Source: Azospirillum sp. (GTDB taxonomy: Bacteria; Pseudomonadota; Alphaproteobacteria; Azospirillales; Azospirillaceae). Taken from it: 40,256 bases of DNA. Of the stretch, positions 24,974 to 33,032 are shown piece by piece (positions within the stretch are counted from its first letter, which is position 1; every line of letters begins with the position of its first letter). A model generated the notes under the pieces. It saw nothing but the letters and a program-made list of their open reading frames with translations. It made no database searches and was not told the DNA's origin. The stretch covers positions 1 through 40,256 of the forward strand of contig JAIXPD010000067.1 in assembly GCA_027486405.1 (NCBI GenBank), in the 5' to 3' direction. The position numbers and the translations under genes were made by a program.

Positions 24974-25513
24974 TTACGAGTGGCCGTGCATCTTCTCGCC
25001 CGGCTCGTCGATCAGACCAGCCAGGAAAGCGATGCGCTTGATGAGTTCGGACACCCCTTGCGCGGTCAGCAGGAAGAAGCCGACCGGAATCAGGAATTTG
25101 GCGGGCCAACGGATCAGGCCCCCGGCGTCGCTCGACATTTCGTTCGTCAGGAAGCTGTCCTTCGCCATCGGCCAGGACAGCACCATGATGATGAACGCCA
25201 TCGGAAACAGGAAAGCGATGATGCCAAAAATGTCCACCATCGCCTGCACCCGCTTGGAAAAGCGGCCCAGCACGATGTCGATGCGGATGTGTTCGTTGCG
25301 CAGGAACGTGTAGCCCGAGCACAGCAGGAAGATCGCCGCGAACAGGTACCATTGCAGTTCCAACCACGCGTTGGAGCTGCTGTTGAAGGTGTAGCGCACC
25401 ACCGCGTTGCCGGAACTGACGACCACGGCGACGAGCACCAGCCAATACACAAGCTTGCCGATGCCATCGTTCATGGCGTCGATCAGCCCACTCAGTCTGA
25501 GCAAAGCTCTCAA
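24974..25513 (-). CDS. TRAP transporter small permease subunit, DctQ/TakQ type
   Basis: This 179-aa protein has four membrane segments, as expected for the DctQ subunit that pairs with DctM (for example LVYWLVLVAVVVSSGNAVVRYTF and the WYLFAAIFLLCSGYTFLRNEHIRIDI motif). TTG 25513 is chosen as the start because GGGGAGG lies eight bases before it. The frame is open to a GTG at 25555, but that codon has no good ribosome binding site and the extra 14 residues carry no family features. It is first in a two-gene operon with the DctM-type gene. Confidence 0.9.
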   Translation of the reverse strand: MRALLRLSGLIDAMNDGIGKLVYWLVLVAVVVSSGNAVVRYTFNSSSNAWLELQWYLFAAIFLLCSGYTFLRNEHIRIDIVLGRFSKRVQAMVDIFGIIAFLFPMAFIIMVLSWPMAKDSFLTNEMSSDAGGLIRWPAKFLIPVGFFLLTAQGVSELIKRIAFLAGLIDEPGEKMHGHS

Positions 25514-25735
25514 CGGAGTAACCTCCCCTGTTGCAGAGTTGCGGCGAGGCCGCACCCCTTTTGCTTTTGTTCATGCCATAGGGACGCGTCGAACGCCGGT
25601 CCACCACGACGTGAGAATACACAAAATCATTTGATTTCGCAGGACTATTCGCTTTTGCACCCAACCACCGCAAGGGCTACGAAGGAGCTACGTAGAATCA
25701 CGTAGGTCCGCTGCATTTTGACGGAGGGATGCGGA
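25514..25735. promoter_or_regulatory. Divergent control region between TRAP permease and chemoreceptor genes
   Basis: This AT-richer region holds a perfect palindrome AAATCA-TT-TGATTT (25624-25637) and a larger inverted repeat at 25684-25709, which is listed separately. These are candidate operators for either direction. No clear -35/-10 pair was found. Beyond it, 25736-25953 holds only a possible 25-residue ORF and the chemoreceptor's ribosome binding site. Confidence 0.4.
25684..25709. repeat. 26-bp imperfect inverted repeat
   Basis: Arms GGAGCTACGT and ACGTAGGTCC are complementary at nine of ten positions and separated by AGAATC. It contains the self-complementary CTACGTAG. It lies about 20 bp before the ribosome binding site of a small ORF and could act as an operator or an mRNA hairpin. 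Confidence 0.6.
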
Positions 25736-25813
25736 ATGCCTCGCAAAATGAGACGGCGGCGCATCGCCGCACAGCATTTCGCGAAGAAATCGAAACCAAA
25801 GTGGCGCATTTGA
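25736..25813 (+). CDS. Possible small basic peptide (25 aa)
   Basis: ATG 25736 has GGAGGG seven bases upstream and opens a 25-codon frame (MPRKMRRRRIAAQHFAKKSK, then PKWRI) with about eleven Arg/Lys and no acidic residue. It matches nothing I recognise. It precedes a chemoreceptor gene by 140 bp. Very short GC-rich frames are often accidental, so only the good ribosome binding site supports it. Confidence 0.25.
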   Translation: MPRKMRRRRIAAQHFAKKSKPKWRI

Positions 25814-25953
25814 GAAACATTGTCTGGATTTCGGTGGTTTTGGCGCGACCGCCATCTTGTTGGTGGTGTGGCGCATTGTTTGCAGCGCTGTTGATCCGTG
25901 GTGTTCCGTCATGGTGTTGGCGGTGTTTGGTGCAACAGCAAGGAGTGCTGACG

Positions 25954-27645
25954 ATGTCATGGATGACCAACGCATCGGTGAAGGCCAAGGCCTTTGCCGC
26001 CTTCGCCATCATGTTGGCGTGCAGCGTTCTGCTGGGAACCGTGTCCATGATGCGCCTCTCCGACGTCAACACAGAGGCGGCGGAGGTTCGCGACAATTGG
26101 CTGCCGGGAACGCGCGCTGCCGGTCAGATGCTCATCGACCTGGAATTCTACCGTGTGGTGGAGGGTGCCCACATCACCGCCTCGACCCCGGCGGATGTCG
26201 CGGTCGAGGATCAGACGCTTGGGGAACTGGCGAAGAAGTTTGCAGCCAGCCGGGCCAAATACGAAAGTTTGCTGGTGCCGGGGTGGGAGACGGACACCTA
26301 CCGCAAGGTGGCTCCGCTTATCGACAGCTACATGGCGCTCAGCCAAACCAAGCTGCTGCCGCTGTCGCGCGCGAGCAAGGACGTGGAGGCCTCCGCACTG
26401 TTTCGCGGTGAATCCCGTCGCCTGTTCCGCCAGTTGATGGCCATCATCCAGGAACTGATCGATTTCAACGTGCAGGAAGGGGTGAAGGCTGCCAATGCGG
26501 GCGAGGTGGCGTACCGGTCGGGGCAGATCTGGATCCTCGTCATCATCGGGTTGACGGTGCTGATCGGTGTGGCAGCGGCCTGGATGATGATCGCGTCGGT
26601 CGTCCGGCCCCTGCTGGCGTTGAACGCGATCATGGGGCGTTTGGCCAACCGTGAACTGTCCGTCATGGTGGATGGTGTGGAGCGTCAGGATGAGATCGGC
26701 GCGATGGCCCGCACCGTTCAGGTGTTCAAGGATGGCCTGATCGAGGCCGACCGTCTGGCGGCGATCCAAGCCGCCGATCACGCGGCGAAGCAGCGGCGGG
26801 CGGAGACGGTGGATCGTCTGATTGCCGGATTCGAAAGCTCGACGGCGTCGGCGCTGCGCAGCGTGGCCTCGTCGGCGTCGGAACTGGACGCCACCGCGCA
26901 CAGCATGTCGGCGATGGCGCAGCAGACCAGCGTTCAGGCGACGGTCGTCGCCTCGGCCGCCAAGCAGACCAGCGCCAACGTGCAGACGGTGGCCACGGCG
27001 ACGGAGGAAATGTCCAGTTCCATCCGCGAAATCAGCGCCCAGGTCGCCCGGTCCGCCAACATCGCCGGACAGGCGGTGGGCGAGGCCGCGCGCACCAACC
27101 ACGCCGTGCGCAGTCTGGCCGACGCCGCCCAGAAGATCGGCGAGGTGGTCAACCTCATCACCGACATCGCCAGCCAAACCAATCTGTTGGCGCTGAACGC
27201 CACCATCGAGGCGGCGCGCGCGGGTGAAGCGGGCAAGGGCTTCGCCATCGTCGCCAGCGAGGTGAAGAGCCTGGCCGGGCAAACCGCCAAGGCCACCGAC
27301 GAAATCGCCACCCAGATCGGCGCGATCCAGCAAACCACAAACGGCGTGGTGCAGGCGATCGTCGGAATCGGCGGAACCATCAGTTCGATCAACGACATCA
27401 CCACCGCCATCGCGGCGGCGATTGAGGAGCAGGGGGCGGCGACCAACGAGATTTCCCGCAGCGTTCAGGAGGCCGCGCGCGGCACACAGGACGTGTCGGG
27501 CAGCATCGGCCAAGTCACCCAGGCGGCGGGCGAAGCCGGTGCGGCGGCGACCCAGGTTCTGGGCGCGGCGGGCGAATTGTCGAAACAGGCGGAAACCCTG
27601 CGCCACGATGTGGACAGCTTCTTGAGCAGCATCAAGGCCGCCTGA
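25954..27645 (+). CDS. Methyl-accepting chemotaxis protein (tandem copy A)
   Basis: This 563-aa receptor has TM1 at about residues 9-34, a four-helix periplasmic sensor beginning with the VRDNWLP motif of 4HB-type receptors, TM2 at about 190-213, HAMP at about 214-266, and a signalling domain with its tip near 400-450 (DIASQTNLLALNATIEAARAG). ATG 25954 is chosen because AAGGAG lies nine bases before it; an in-frame ATG at 25729 would add 75 residues but its GGAGGG abuts the codon directly and the extra sequence is unlike any receptor. There is no C-terminal CheR-docking motif. It is followed by a terminator and then a paralogue of identical length. Confidence 0.93.
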   Translation: MSWMTNASVKAKAFAAFAIMLACSVLLGTVSMMRLSDVNTEAAEVRDNWLPGTRAAGQMLIDLEFYRVVEGAHITASTPADVAVEDQTLGELAKKFAASRAKYESLLVPGWETDTYRKVAPLIDSYMALSQTKLLPLSRASKDVEASALFRGESRRLFRQLMAIIQELIDFNVQEGVKAANAGEVAYRSGQIWILVIIGLTVLIGVAAAWMMIASVVRPLLALNAIMGRLANRELSVMVDGVERQDEIGAMARTVQVFKDGLIEADRLAAIQAADHAAKQRRAETVDRLIAGFESSTASALRSVASSASELDATAHSMSAMAQQTSVQATVVASAAKQTSANVQTVATATEEMSSSIREISAQVARSANIAGQAVGEAARTNHAVRSLADAAQKIGEVVNLITDIASQTNLLALNATIEAARAGEAGKGFAIVASEVKSLAGQTAKATDEIATQIGAIQQTTNGVVQAIVGIGGTISSINDITTAIAAAIEEQGAATNEISRSVQEAARGTQDVSGSIGQVTQAAGEAGAAATQVLGAAGELSKQAETLRHDVDSFLSSIKAA

Positions 27646-27680
27646 TCACGCGCGGCATCCGGTGCCAACGGTTGAGATTC

Positions 27681-27710
27681 AGCGCCTGCGGCATCGCAGG
27701 CGCTGTTTTT
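27681..27710 (+). terminator. Rho-independent terminator between tandem chemoreceptor genes
   Basis: Perfect 10-bp stem AGCGCCTGCG / CGCAGGCGCT with loop GCAT, followed by GTTTTT. It shows that the second receptor has its own promoter. Confidence 0.88.
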
Positions 27711-27730
27711 GGTGATTAAGGCGACAATAA

Positions 27731-27760
27731 TTGTGCGCAGACGTGACAGAAAATTACATA
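27731..27760 (+). promoter_or_regulatory. Weak candidate promoter for second tandem chemoreceptor
   Basis: TTGTGC (27731-27736) and TACATA (27755-27760) are spaced 18 bp apart in an AT-rich gap just after a terminator. The match to consensus is modest; a flagellar-sigma (sigma28) match was not found. Confidence 0.3.
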
Positions 27761-27891
27761 TCATTTGTTGTGCAGGTCAATCGGCAATATCACCAGCGCG
27801 CGAAAAAGGCGCGCGCACCGTGTGAAGTCATGCTATCGAAAACCTGATGCGGTTGTTCAGCAAAAACGCTTTGGTTCACCAGGGGGACATG

Positions 27892-29583
27892 ATGTCTTGG
27901 CTGTCAGGCTTTTCCATTCGGTTTAAAACGATTTTTGCGTTTGCGGTTGTTTTGGCGTGCGCAGCCGCGTTGGGCATCTTTTCGCTCACCCGCCTGTCGG
28001 TGGTGAACGGCGAAGCCGCCGAGGTGCGCGACAATTGGCTGCCCGCGACAGCGGCGGCCGGGGCGATGATGGACAAGCTGGAATATTACCGGATCATCGA
28101 AGGCACGCATTTGATGATCCAATCGCCTTCCAGGCTCGTGGATGAAGAGCGGTTGCTGACCGAAACCACTAAGGGCTTGGCCGACAGTCGGAAAACCTAT
28201 GAATCCATGATCACACCGGGGTGGGAGACGGAAACCTACAAGCGTTTTTCCGACGCCATAGCCGCGTATATGGCGATGAGCGTGGACAAGCTGTTGCCGA
28301 TGTCCCGCCGTGGGGACAAGGCGATGGCGATGGATGTGTATCTGGGGGAATCACGCCAGGAAATCCGCAAGGCGCGCGCCATCCTGGAGGAGTTGATCGC
28401 GTTCAACGTTCGCGAAGGGATTGCAGCGGCCAACCACGGCGAGGCGGTGTACGCCACAAGCAAACTGTGGATCGGCCTGATGATCGGCGTGGCTGTGGCC
28501 ATCGGGACGGCCGCCGCCTGGGTCATCATCGCCAGCGTGGTGCGCCCGCTGCAAAGCATGACCGGCGTCATGGGCCGTCTGGTCAACCGCGATCTGAACG
28601 CGCTGGTCACGGGAAGCGAGCGTGGGGACGAAATCGGCGCGATGGCGCGCGCGGTCCAGGTGTTTCGCGATGGCTTGATCGAAGCCGACCGCTTGGCGGG
28701 GATTCAGGCCGCCGATCAGGCCGCGCGTCAGCGCCGGGTTGAAACCATCGACCGTCTGGTGACGGAGTTCGAGGCGTCGGCCATGGCCGCCCTGCGCACC
28801 GTGTCGTCGGCCGCGTCGGAATTGAACGCCACCGCGCACAGCATGTCGGCGATGGCCCAGCAGACCAACGCGCAGGCGGTGGTCGTCGCCAGCGCCATCG
28901 ACCAGACCAGCACCAACGTGCAGACGGTGGCCAGCGCGGCGGAGCAGATGACCGCCTCCATCCACGAGATCGGCGGGCAGGTGACGCGGTCGGCCGACAT
29001 CGCCGGACAGGCGGTGGACGAGGCGGCGCGCACCAGCGACGCGGTGCAGAGCCTGGCCAACGCCGCCCAGCGCATCGGCGACGTGGTCAACCTCATCACC
29101 GACATCGCCAGCCAAACCAACCTGTTGGCCCTGAACGCCACCATCGAGGCGGCGCGCGCGGGCGAAGCGGGCAAGGGCTTTGCCGTGGTGGCGAGCGAGG
29201 TCAAGGGGTTGGCCGGGCAAACCGCCAAGGCGACGGAGGAGATCGCCGCGCAGATCAGCGCCATCCAGCAGACCACGCAGGGGGTGGTGCTGGCGATTTC
29301 CGGCATCGGCGGGACCATCGGGACCATCAACGACATCACCACCGGCATCGCCGCCGCCATCGAAGAGCAGGGCGCCGCCACCAGCGAGATTTCCCGCAAC
29401 GTCCAGCAGGCCGCCGGAAGCGCGCAGGAGGTGTCGGGCAGCGTCGGGCAGGTGACGCAGGCCGCCAGCGAGGCGGGCAGCGCCGCCGCGCAGGTGCTGG
29501 GAGCCGCCGGGGAGTTGTCGCGTCAGGCCGAAACCCTGCGCGGCGACGTGGAACTCTTCCTGGAGCGGATCAAGGCCGCGTAA
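27892..29583 (+). CDS. Methyl-accepting chemotaxis protein (tandem copy B)
   Basis: From ATG 27892 (after AGGGGGA) this receptor is 563 aa, the same length as the preceding paralogue. It has the same layout: TM1, four-helix sensor with VRDNWLP, TM2 near 192, HAMP, and signalling domain. The sensor has diverged (LEYYRIIEGTHLM versus LEFYRVVEGAHIT), while the signalling tip is almost identical in DNA: about four differences over a 102-bp stretch starting at 29081. A duplication followed by divergence of ligand binding is the simplest reading. An ATG three bases upstream and one at 27847 are alternative starts. Confidence 0.93.
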   Translation: MSWLSGFSIRFKTIFAFAVVLACAAALGIFSLTRLSVVNGEAAEVRDNWLPATAAAGAMMDKLEYYRIIEGTHLMIQSPSRLVDEERLLTETTKGLADSRKTYESMITPGWETETYKRFSDAIAAYMAMSVDKLLPMSRRGDKAMAMDVYLGESRQEIRKARAILEELIAFNVREGIAAANHGEAVYATSKLWIGLMIGVAVAIGTAAAWVIIASVVRPLQSMTGVMGRLVNRDLNALVTGSERGDEIGAMARAVQVFRDGLIEADRLAGIQAADQAARQRRVETIDRLVTEFEASAMAALRTVSSAASELNATAHSMSAMAQQTNAQAVVVASAIDQTSTNVQTVASAAEQMTASIHEIGGQVTRSADIAGQAVDEAARTSDAVQSLANAAQRIGDVVNLITDIASQTNLLALNATIEAARAGEAGKGFAVVASEVKGLAGQTAKATEEIAAQISAIQQTTQGVVLAISGIGGTIGTINDITTGIAAAIEEQGAATSEISRNVQQAAGSAQEVSGSVGQVTQAASEAGSAAAQVLGAAGELSRQAETLRGDVELFLERIKAA

Positions 29584-29616
29584 GGGCCGGGCCACGCAAA
29601 CGAAGGTAAGGACGCT

Positions 29617-30354
29617 TTACGGGCTGGTGCCGGGCAACGGGCACCAGCCGGTCGCCCCCAGCGCTTCCAACGGGTGAAAGCGGGCCTTGTAGGCCATCTT
29701 CCGGCTGTCGGCGATGTAATAGCCGAGATAGACATAGGGCAGGCCGGTTTGGCGCGCCCGTTCGATCAGGCCAAGGATCATGTGGGTTCCCAGGCTGCGG
29801 CGGTCCTGGGTGGCGTCGTAAAAGCTGTACACCGCCGAATAGCCGTCGTTCAGCCGGTCGATCAGCATGCAGCCGACCAGCCGGTTGTCGGCGTCGCGCG
29901 CCTCCAACAGGCCGGTGTCGGCCCGCCCCTCGTCCACCATGGCGACAAAATCGCCCATGGTCATGCGCGCCATGTCGGATTCGCCGTGGCGGGAGTTCTG
30001 ATACTGGCTGAACAGCCGGAACTGTTCGGTGGTCGCGTAGGCCGGGCGTTCGGTCATCCGCAAATCACGGTTGAGCGCGGTGACGCGGCGTTGCGACCGG
30101 CTGGGTTCAAACCGGTCCACCGGCACACGCACCGGGGTGCAGGCCTGGCAATTCGGGCAGACCGGCCGATAGACGATGTCGTGGCTGCGGCGGAATCCGG
30201 CGCGCGACAGGTCGGAATTGACCTCCGTCGCGTAGGCCCCGACCAATCGGGTGAACAGCTTGCGCTCCACGCGGCCCGGCAGGTAAGGGCAGGGCATCGG
30301 CCCCGACCGGAAAAATTGCTGCAAGGGCCGTTGCGGCGCGAGGATGACCGACAT
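29617..30354 (-). CDS. bpt: Aspartate/glutamate leucyltransferase Bpt
   Basis: This 245-aa enzyme belongs to the bacterial Ate1-like group that transfers Leu from leucyl-tRNA to proteins with N-terminal Asp or Glu, marking them for ClpS-ClpAP degradation (N-degron pathway). Visible family features are FFRSGPMPCPYLPGR near the start, Cys22, Cys66, Cys69 and Cys72 (RPVCPNCQACTPVRV), and the C-terminal LGYYIADSRKMAYKARFHPLE. Length is typical. ATG 30354. It lies 56 bp after the alpha-E gene on the same strand, with a GC-rich hairpin between them, so co-transcription is uncertain. Confidence 0.94.
   Translation of the reverse strand: MSVILAPQRPLQQFFRSGPMPCPYLPGRVERKLFTRLVGAYATEVNSDLSRAGFRRSHDIVYRPVCPNCQACTPVRVPVDRFEPSRSQRRVTALNRDLRMTERPAYATTEQFRLFSQYQNSRHGESDMARMTMGDFVAMVDEGRADTGLLEARDADNRLVGCMLIDRLNDGYSAVYSFYDATQDRRSLGTHMILGLIERARQTGLPYVYLGYYIADSRKMAYKARFHPLEALGATGWCPLPGTSP
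29622..29649. repeat. Perfect 10-bp inverted repeat at the 3' end of bpt
   Basis: GGCTGGTGCC (29622-29631) and GGCACCAGCC (29640-29649) enclose an 8-base loop. It overlaps the last codons of bpt and lies between two convergent genes. Without a T run it may protect or terminate either mRNA inefficiently. Confidence 0.55.
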
Positions 30355-30383
30355 GCGGGGCGTTGATCCGGAAGGGACAGGGT

Positions 30384-30401
30384 CGGGGGCGCAAGCCCCC
30401 G
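30384..30401 (-). terminator. GC-rich hairpin between alpha-E gene and bpt
   Basis: CGGGGGC-TTGC-GCCCCCG read on the minus strand, a perfect 7-bp stem just after the alpha-E stop. There is no T run, so it is at most a partial terminator or RNA-processing stop. Confidence 0.4.
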
Positions 30402-30410
30402 CCCACCAGC

Positions 30411-31388
30411 TTACTGCGACTGGGCCTGAACAGCCACAGGCGCGTCCATCCCGAAATAGGCTTGTGCGATTTCGGTGGTCAGGGTGATGAGCTGAAGCTG
30501 GATCCAGTCCAGATACTCATGCAGGCCCTGGCGCAACACCGCCTCGATCGGGCGGGAGAGCAGGGCGGACAGCAACTCGTCCACCCGTTCCATCGCCTGC
30601 GCCCCGCCGCGCAGCTCGTAGCGGGACCGCAGCCGGGTCAGCACGCCGTCGATCTGCCGGACGCACATCACCACCGAACGCGGGAAGCCTTCGTTGAACA
30701 GCATGAAACCGGCCACCGTGGTCGGCGACATGCCGCGCGGGTAGACCCGACGGAAGGCGTGATACCCGGCGGTCGAGCGCAGAACCGTCGTCCATTGGCT
30801 GACGTCCAGCGTCGAACCGACCTCCACCGGGGACGGCAACAGGGTGTGATACTTGATGTCGAGCAGGCGGGTTGTCTGGTCCGCCCGTTCGATGTATTTG
30901 CCCATCTGGTAAAAATACCAACCCTGGTCGCGGTAGAAGGTCCCCTCGGTGATGCCGGTGTGGGTCTGGCACTCTTCCTTGATCCAGGTGCAGACCTTCG
31001 ACAGATTCTGCATGGGGACGTCGCTGGTCGACATCTCCAACAGCTTGTTGTGGAACACGTTGATCTGCGTCCACATCTCCGTCGAAATCCAGGGACGCAG
31101 GGCGCGGGCGTTTTCCCGCGCCATGCGCAACATCGACAGCAGCGAGTTCGAATTCTGCGAATCGAACATGTAGTAATGAATGACCGCTTCGGCCGTCGGG
31201 CGGTCGTGGCGGCTGAAGAAGTCCTTTTCGTCGGCGTTCAACTGAACGATGGAAAACCAGTTGGTGGCACCCCGCGTGTCACGGGAAAAGGTTTCGTGCA
31301 CGTCCAGGATGCGGGCGAGATTTTCCGCCCGCTCCATGTAACGGGCCATCCAGAAAATGCTTTCGGCGTAACGGGCCAGCAGGTTCAT
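30411..31388 (-). CDS. Alpha-E domain protein
   Basis: This 325-aa, almost all-helical protein matches the alpha-E family, starting with LLARYAESIFWMARYMERAENLARILDV and containing GWYFYQMGKYIERADQTTRLLDIKY, both characteristic. Alpha-E proteins are encoded next to circularly permuted ATP-grasp proteins and are proposed partners in making a peptide or peptide tag; the product is unknown. ATG 31388 overlaps the stop of the ATP-grasp gene as ATGA. The transglutaminase-like and proteasome-like genes that often accompany this pair are not seen nearby. Confidence 0.92.
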   Translation of the reverse strand: MNLLARYAESIFWMARYMERAENLARILDVHETFSRDTRGATNWFSIVQLNADEKDFFSRHDRPTAEAVIHYYMFDSQNSNSLLSMLRMARENARALRPWISTEMWTQINVFHNKLLEMSTSDVPMQNLSKVCTWIKEECQTHTGITEGTFYRDQGWYFYQMGKYIERADQTTRLLDIKYHTLLPSPVEVGSTLDVSQWTTVLRSTAGYHAFRRVYPRGMSPTTVAGFMLFNEGFPRSVVMCVRQIDGVLTRLRSRYELRGGAQAMERVDELLSALLSRPIEAVLRQGLHEYLDWIQLQLITLTTEIAQAYFGMDAPVAVQAQSQ

Positions 31389-32854
31389 GACGCACCACCT
31401 TCCAGAACCCACGTGTCCTTCGAGCCACCGCCCTGGGACGAATTGACGATCAGCGTGCCTTTCTTCAGCGCCACGCGCGACAGGCCACCGGGCAGAACCC
31501 AGGTGTTGCGGGCGGTGATGGCGAAGGGCCGCAGATCGACGTGGCGCGGTTCGATGCCGTCGGGCGTCACCGTCGGGCACACCGACAGATCGACGACGGG
31601 CTGGCTGATGTAGTTGGACGGGTCGGCCAACAGCTTGGCCCGGCAATCCTCCAACTCGGCCTTGCTGGCGCGCGGGCCGATGGTGATGCCATAGCCGCCC
31701 GCTTCGCCCACCGGCTTGACCACCAGCTCGGCCAGATGGTCCAGCGTGTATTGCAGGGCGTCGGCCTCGCGGCAGATGCGGGTGTCCACGTTCGGGATGA
31801 TCGGATCCTGATCCAGGTAATATTTGATCATCCGGGGAACGTAGCAATAGACCGCCTTGTCGTCGGCCACCCCGGTGCCGATGGCGTTGGCCAACGCGAC
31901 GTTGCCCTTGCGGTAGGCGTCGAGAATGCCGGGAACGCCCAGCAGGCTGTCCGGGTTGAAGGCGCGCGGGTCGAGGAAGGCGTCGTCCAACCGGCGGTAA
32001 ATCGAATGGACGGGGGCGAGGCCGTTGGTCGTCTTCATGAAGACGCGGTCGTTCTCCACCACCAGATCCCGGCCTTCGACCAGCGGCACACCCATTTCGC
32101 GGGCGAGGAAGATGTGCTCGAAATAGGCCGAATTGTAGGTGCCGGGCGACAGCAACACCACCTGCGGGTCATCGACCCCGGCGGGTGCGATCTCCATCAT
32201 CGCGTCGAGCAGCTTGTGGCCGTAATTGTCCACCGGACGGATGCCGATGTCCTGCACCAGATCGGGGAACACCCGCTGCATCATGTGGCGGTTTTCCACC
32301 ACATAGGACACGCCGGACGGAACGCGGCCGTTGTCCTCCAGCACGCGGAAGGTCCCGTGGCGGTCGCGCACCAGATCGGTGCCCATGATGTGAATGTAGG
32401 TGTTGAACGGAACGTCCAGCCCGATCATCTGGGGGCGGAAGTTGCTGTTCCCCTCCACCAGTTCGCGCGGGATGATTCCATCCTTCAGGATCTTCTGATC
32501 GTGGTAGATGTCGTGCAGAAACAAATTCAGCGCGGCCACCCGCTGGGTCACGCCCGCTTCCAGATGCGTCCATTCCTTGGCGGAAATCACCCGAGGGATG
32601 ATGTCGAACGGAAGAATCCGGTCAACCGCGTCTTTTTCGGAATAAACGATGAAAGTGATGCCGAGGTTGTAAAGCTCCCTTTCCACATCCTGCGCACGGC
32701 GGCGCAGTTCATCGAAATCAAGACCCGACAATCTCTGCCGTATCAGCGCCGTGTGTTCGGCCGGCAAGTCCATGCTTCCGAACAATTCGTCGAAATACAG
32801 GCCAGGATTATAGGATGACAAAAGGTCGGATGGTTTGCCCTCGGGTACGCTCAC
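31385..32854 (-). CDS. Circularly permuted type 2 ATP-grasp protein
   Basis: The product (489 aa from GTG 32854) carries the segments typical of this family: SSYNPGLYFDELF near the start, RVLEDNGRVPSGVSYVVENR near residue 172, VVLLSPGTYNSAYFEHIFLAREMGVPLVEGRDL, NVDTRICR, and VVKPVGEAGGYGITIGP in the ATP-binding part. Members are predicted amino acid or peptide ligases that form a carboxylate-amine bond with ATP. GTG 32854 follows GGGGGAG and gives the usual family length; an in-frame ATG at 32920 without a ribosome binding site is the alternative. It overlaps the alpha-E gene by four bases. Confidence 0.92.
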   Translation of the reverse strand: MSVPEGKPSDLLSSYNPGLYFDELFGSMDLPAEHTALIRQRLSGLDFDELRRRAQDVERELYNLGITFIVYSEKDAVDRILPFDIIPRVISAKEWTHLEAGVTQRVAALNLFLHDIYHDQKILKDGIIPRELVEGNSNFRPQMIGLDVPFNTYIHIMGTDLVRDRHGTFRVLEDNGRVPSGVSYVVENRHMMQRVFPDLVQDIGIRPVDNYGHKLLDAMMEIAPAGVDDPQVVLLSPGTYNSAYFEHIFLAREMGVPLVEGRDLVVENDRVFMKTTNGLAPVHSIYRRLDDAFLDPRAFNPDSLLGVPGILDAYRKGNVALANAIGTGVADDKAVYCYVPRMIKYYLDQDPIIPNVDTRICREADALQYTLDHLAELVVKPVGEAGGYGITIGPRASKAELEDCRAKLLADPSNYISQPVVDLSVCPTVTPDGIEPRHVDLRPFAITARNTWVLPGGLSRVALKKGTLIVNSSQGGGSKDTWVLEGGAS

Positions 32855-33032
32855 AGACTCCCCCGCGCTTGTCTCGAACCAATCCCTGCCAACCGGACGG
32901 CATCGTTCCGGCGGCCGCATGATGTTTGAGAAGTATGACGCATCGTCGCGCGCTTTGAACAGGGGCAAACGCGCGGATTCGGAGCGTGACGCAGTGCAGA
33001 TGTGCGATTTTTGATTGGCCGATCGGAAGAAT

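Noticed and set aside
25729..25953. N-terminal extension of the first tandem chemoreceptor to ATG 25729
   Set aside because: The GGAGGG there directly abuts that ATG, the added 75 residues are unlike any receptor, and ATG 25954 has a well-placed AAGGAG and gives the same length as the paralogue.
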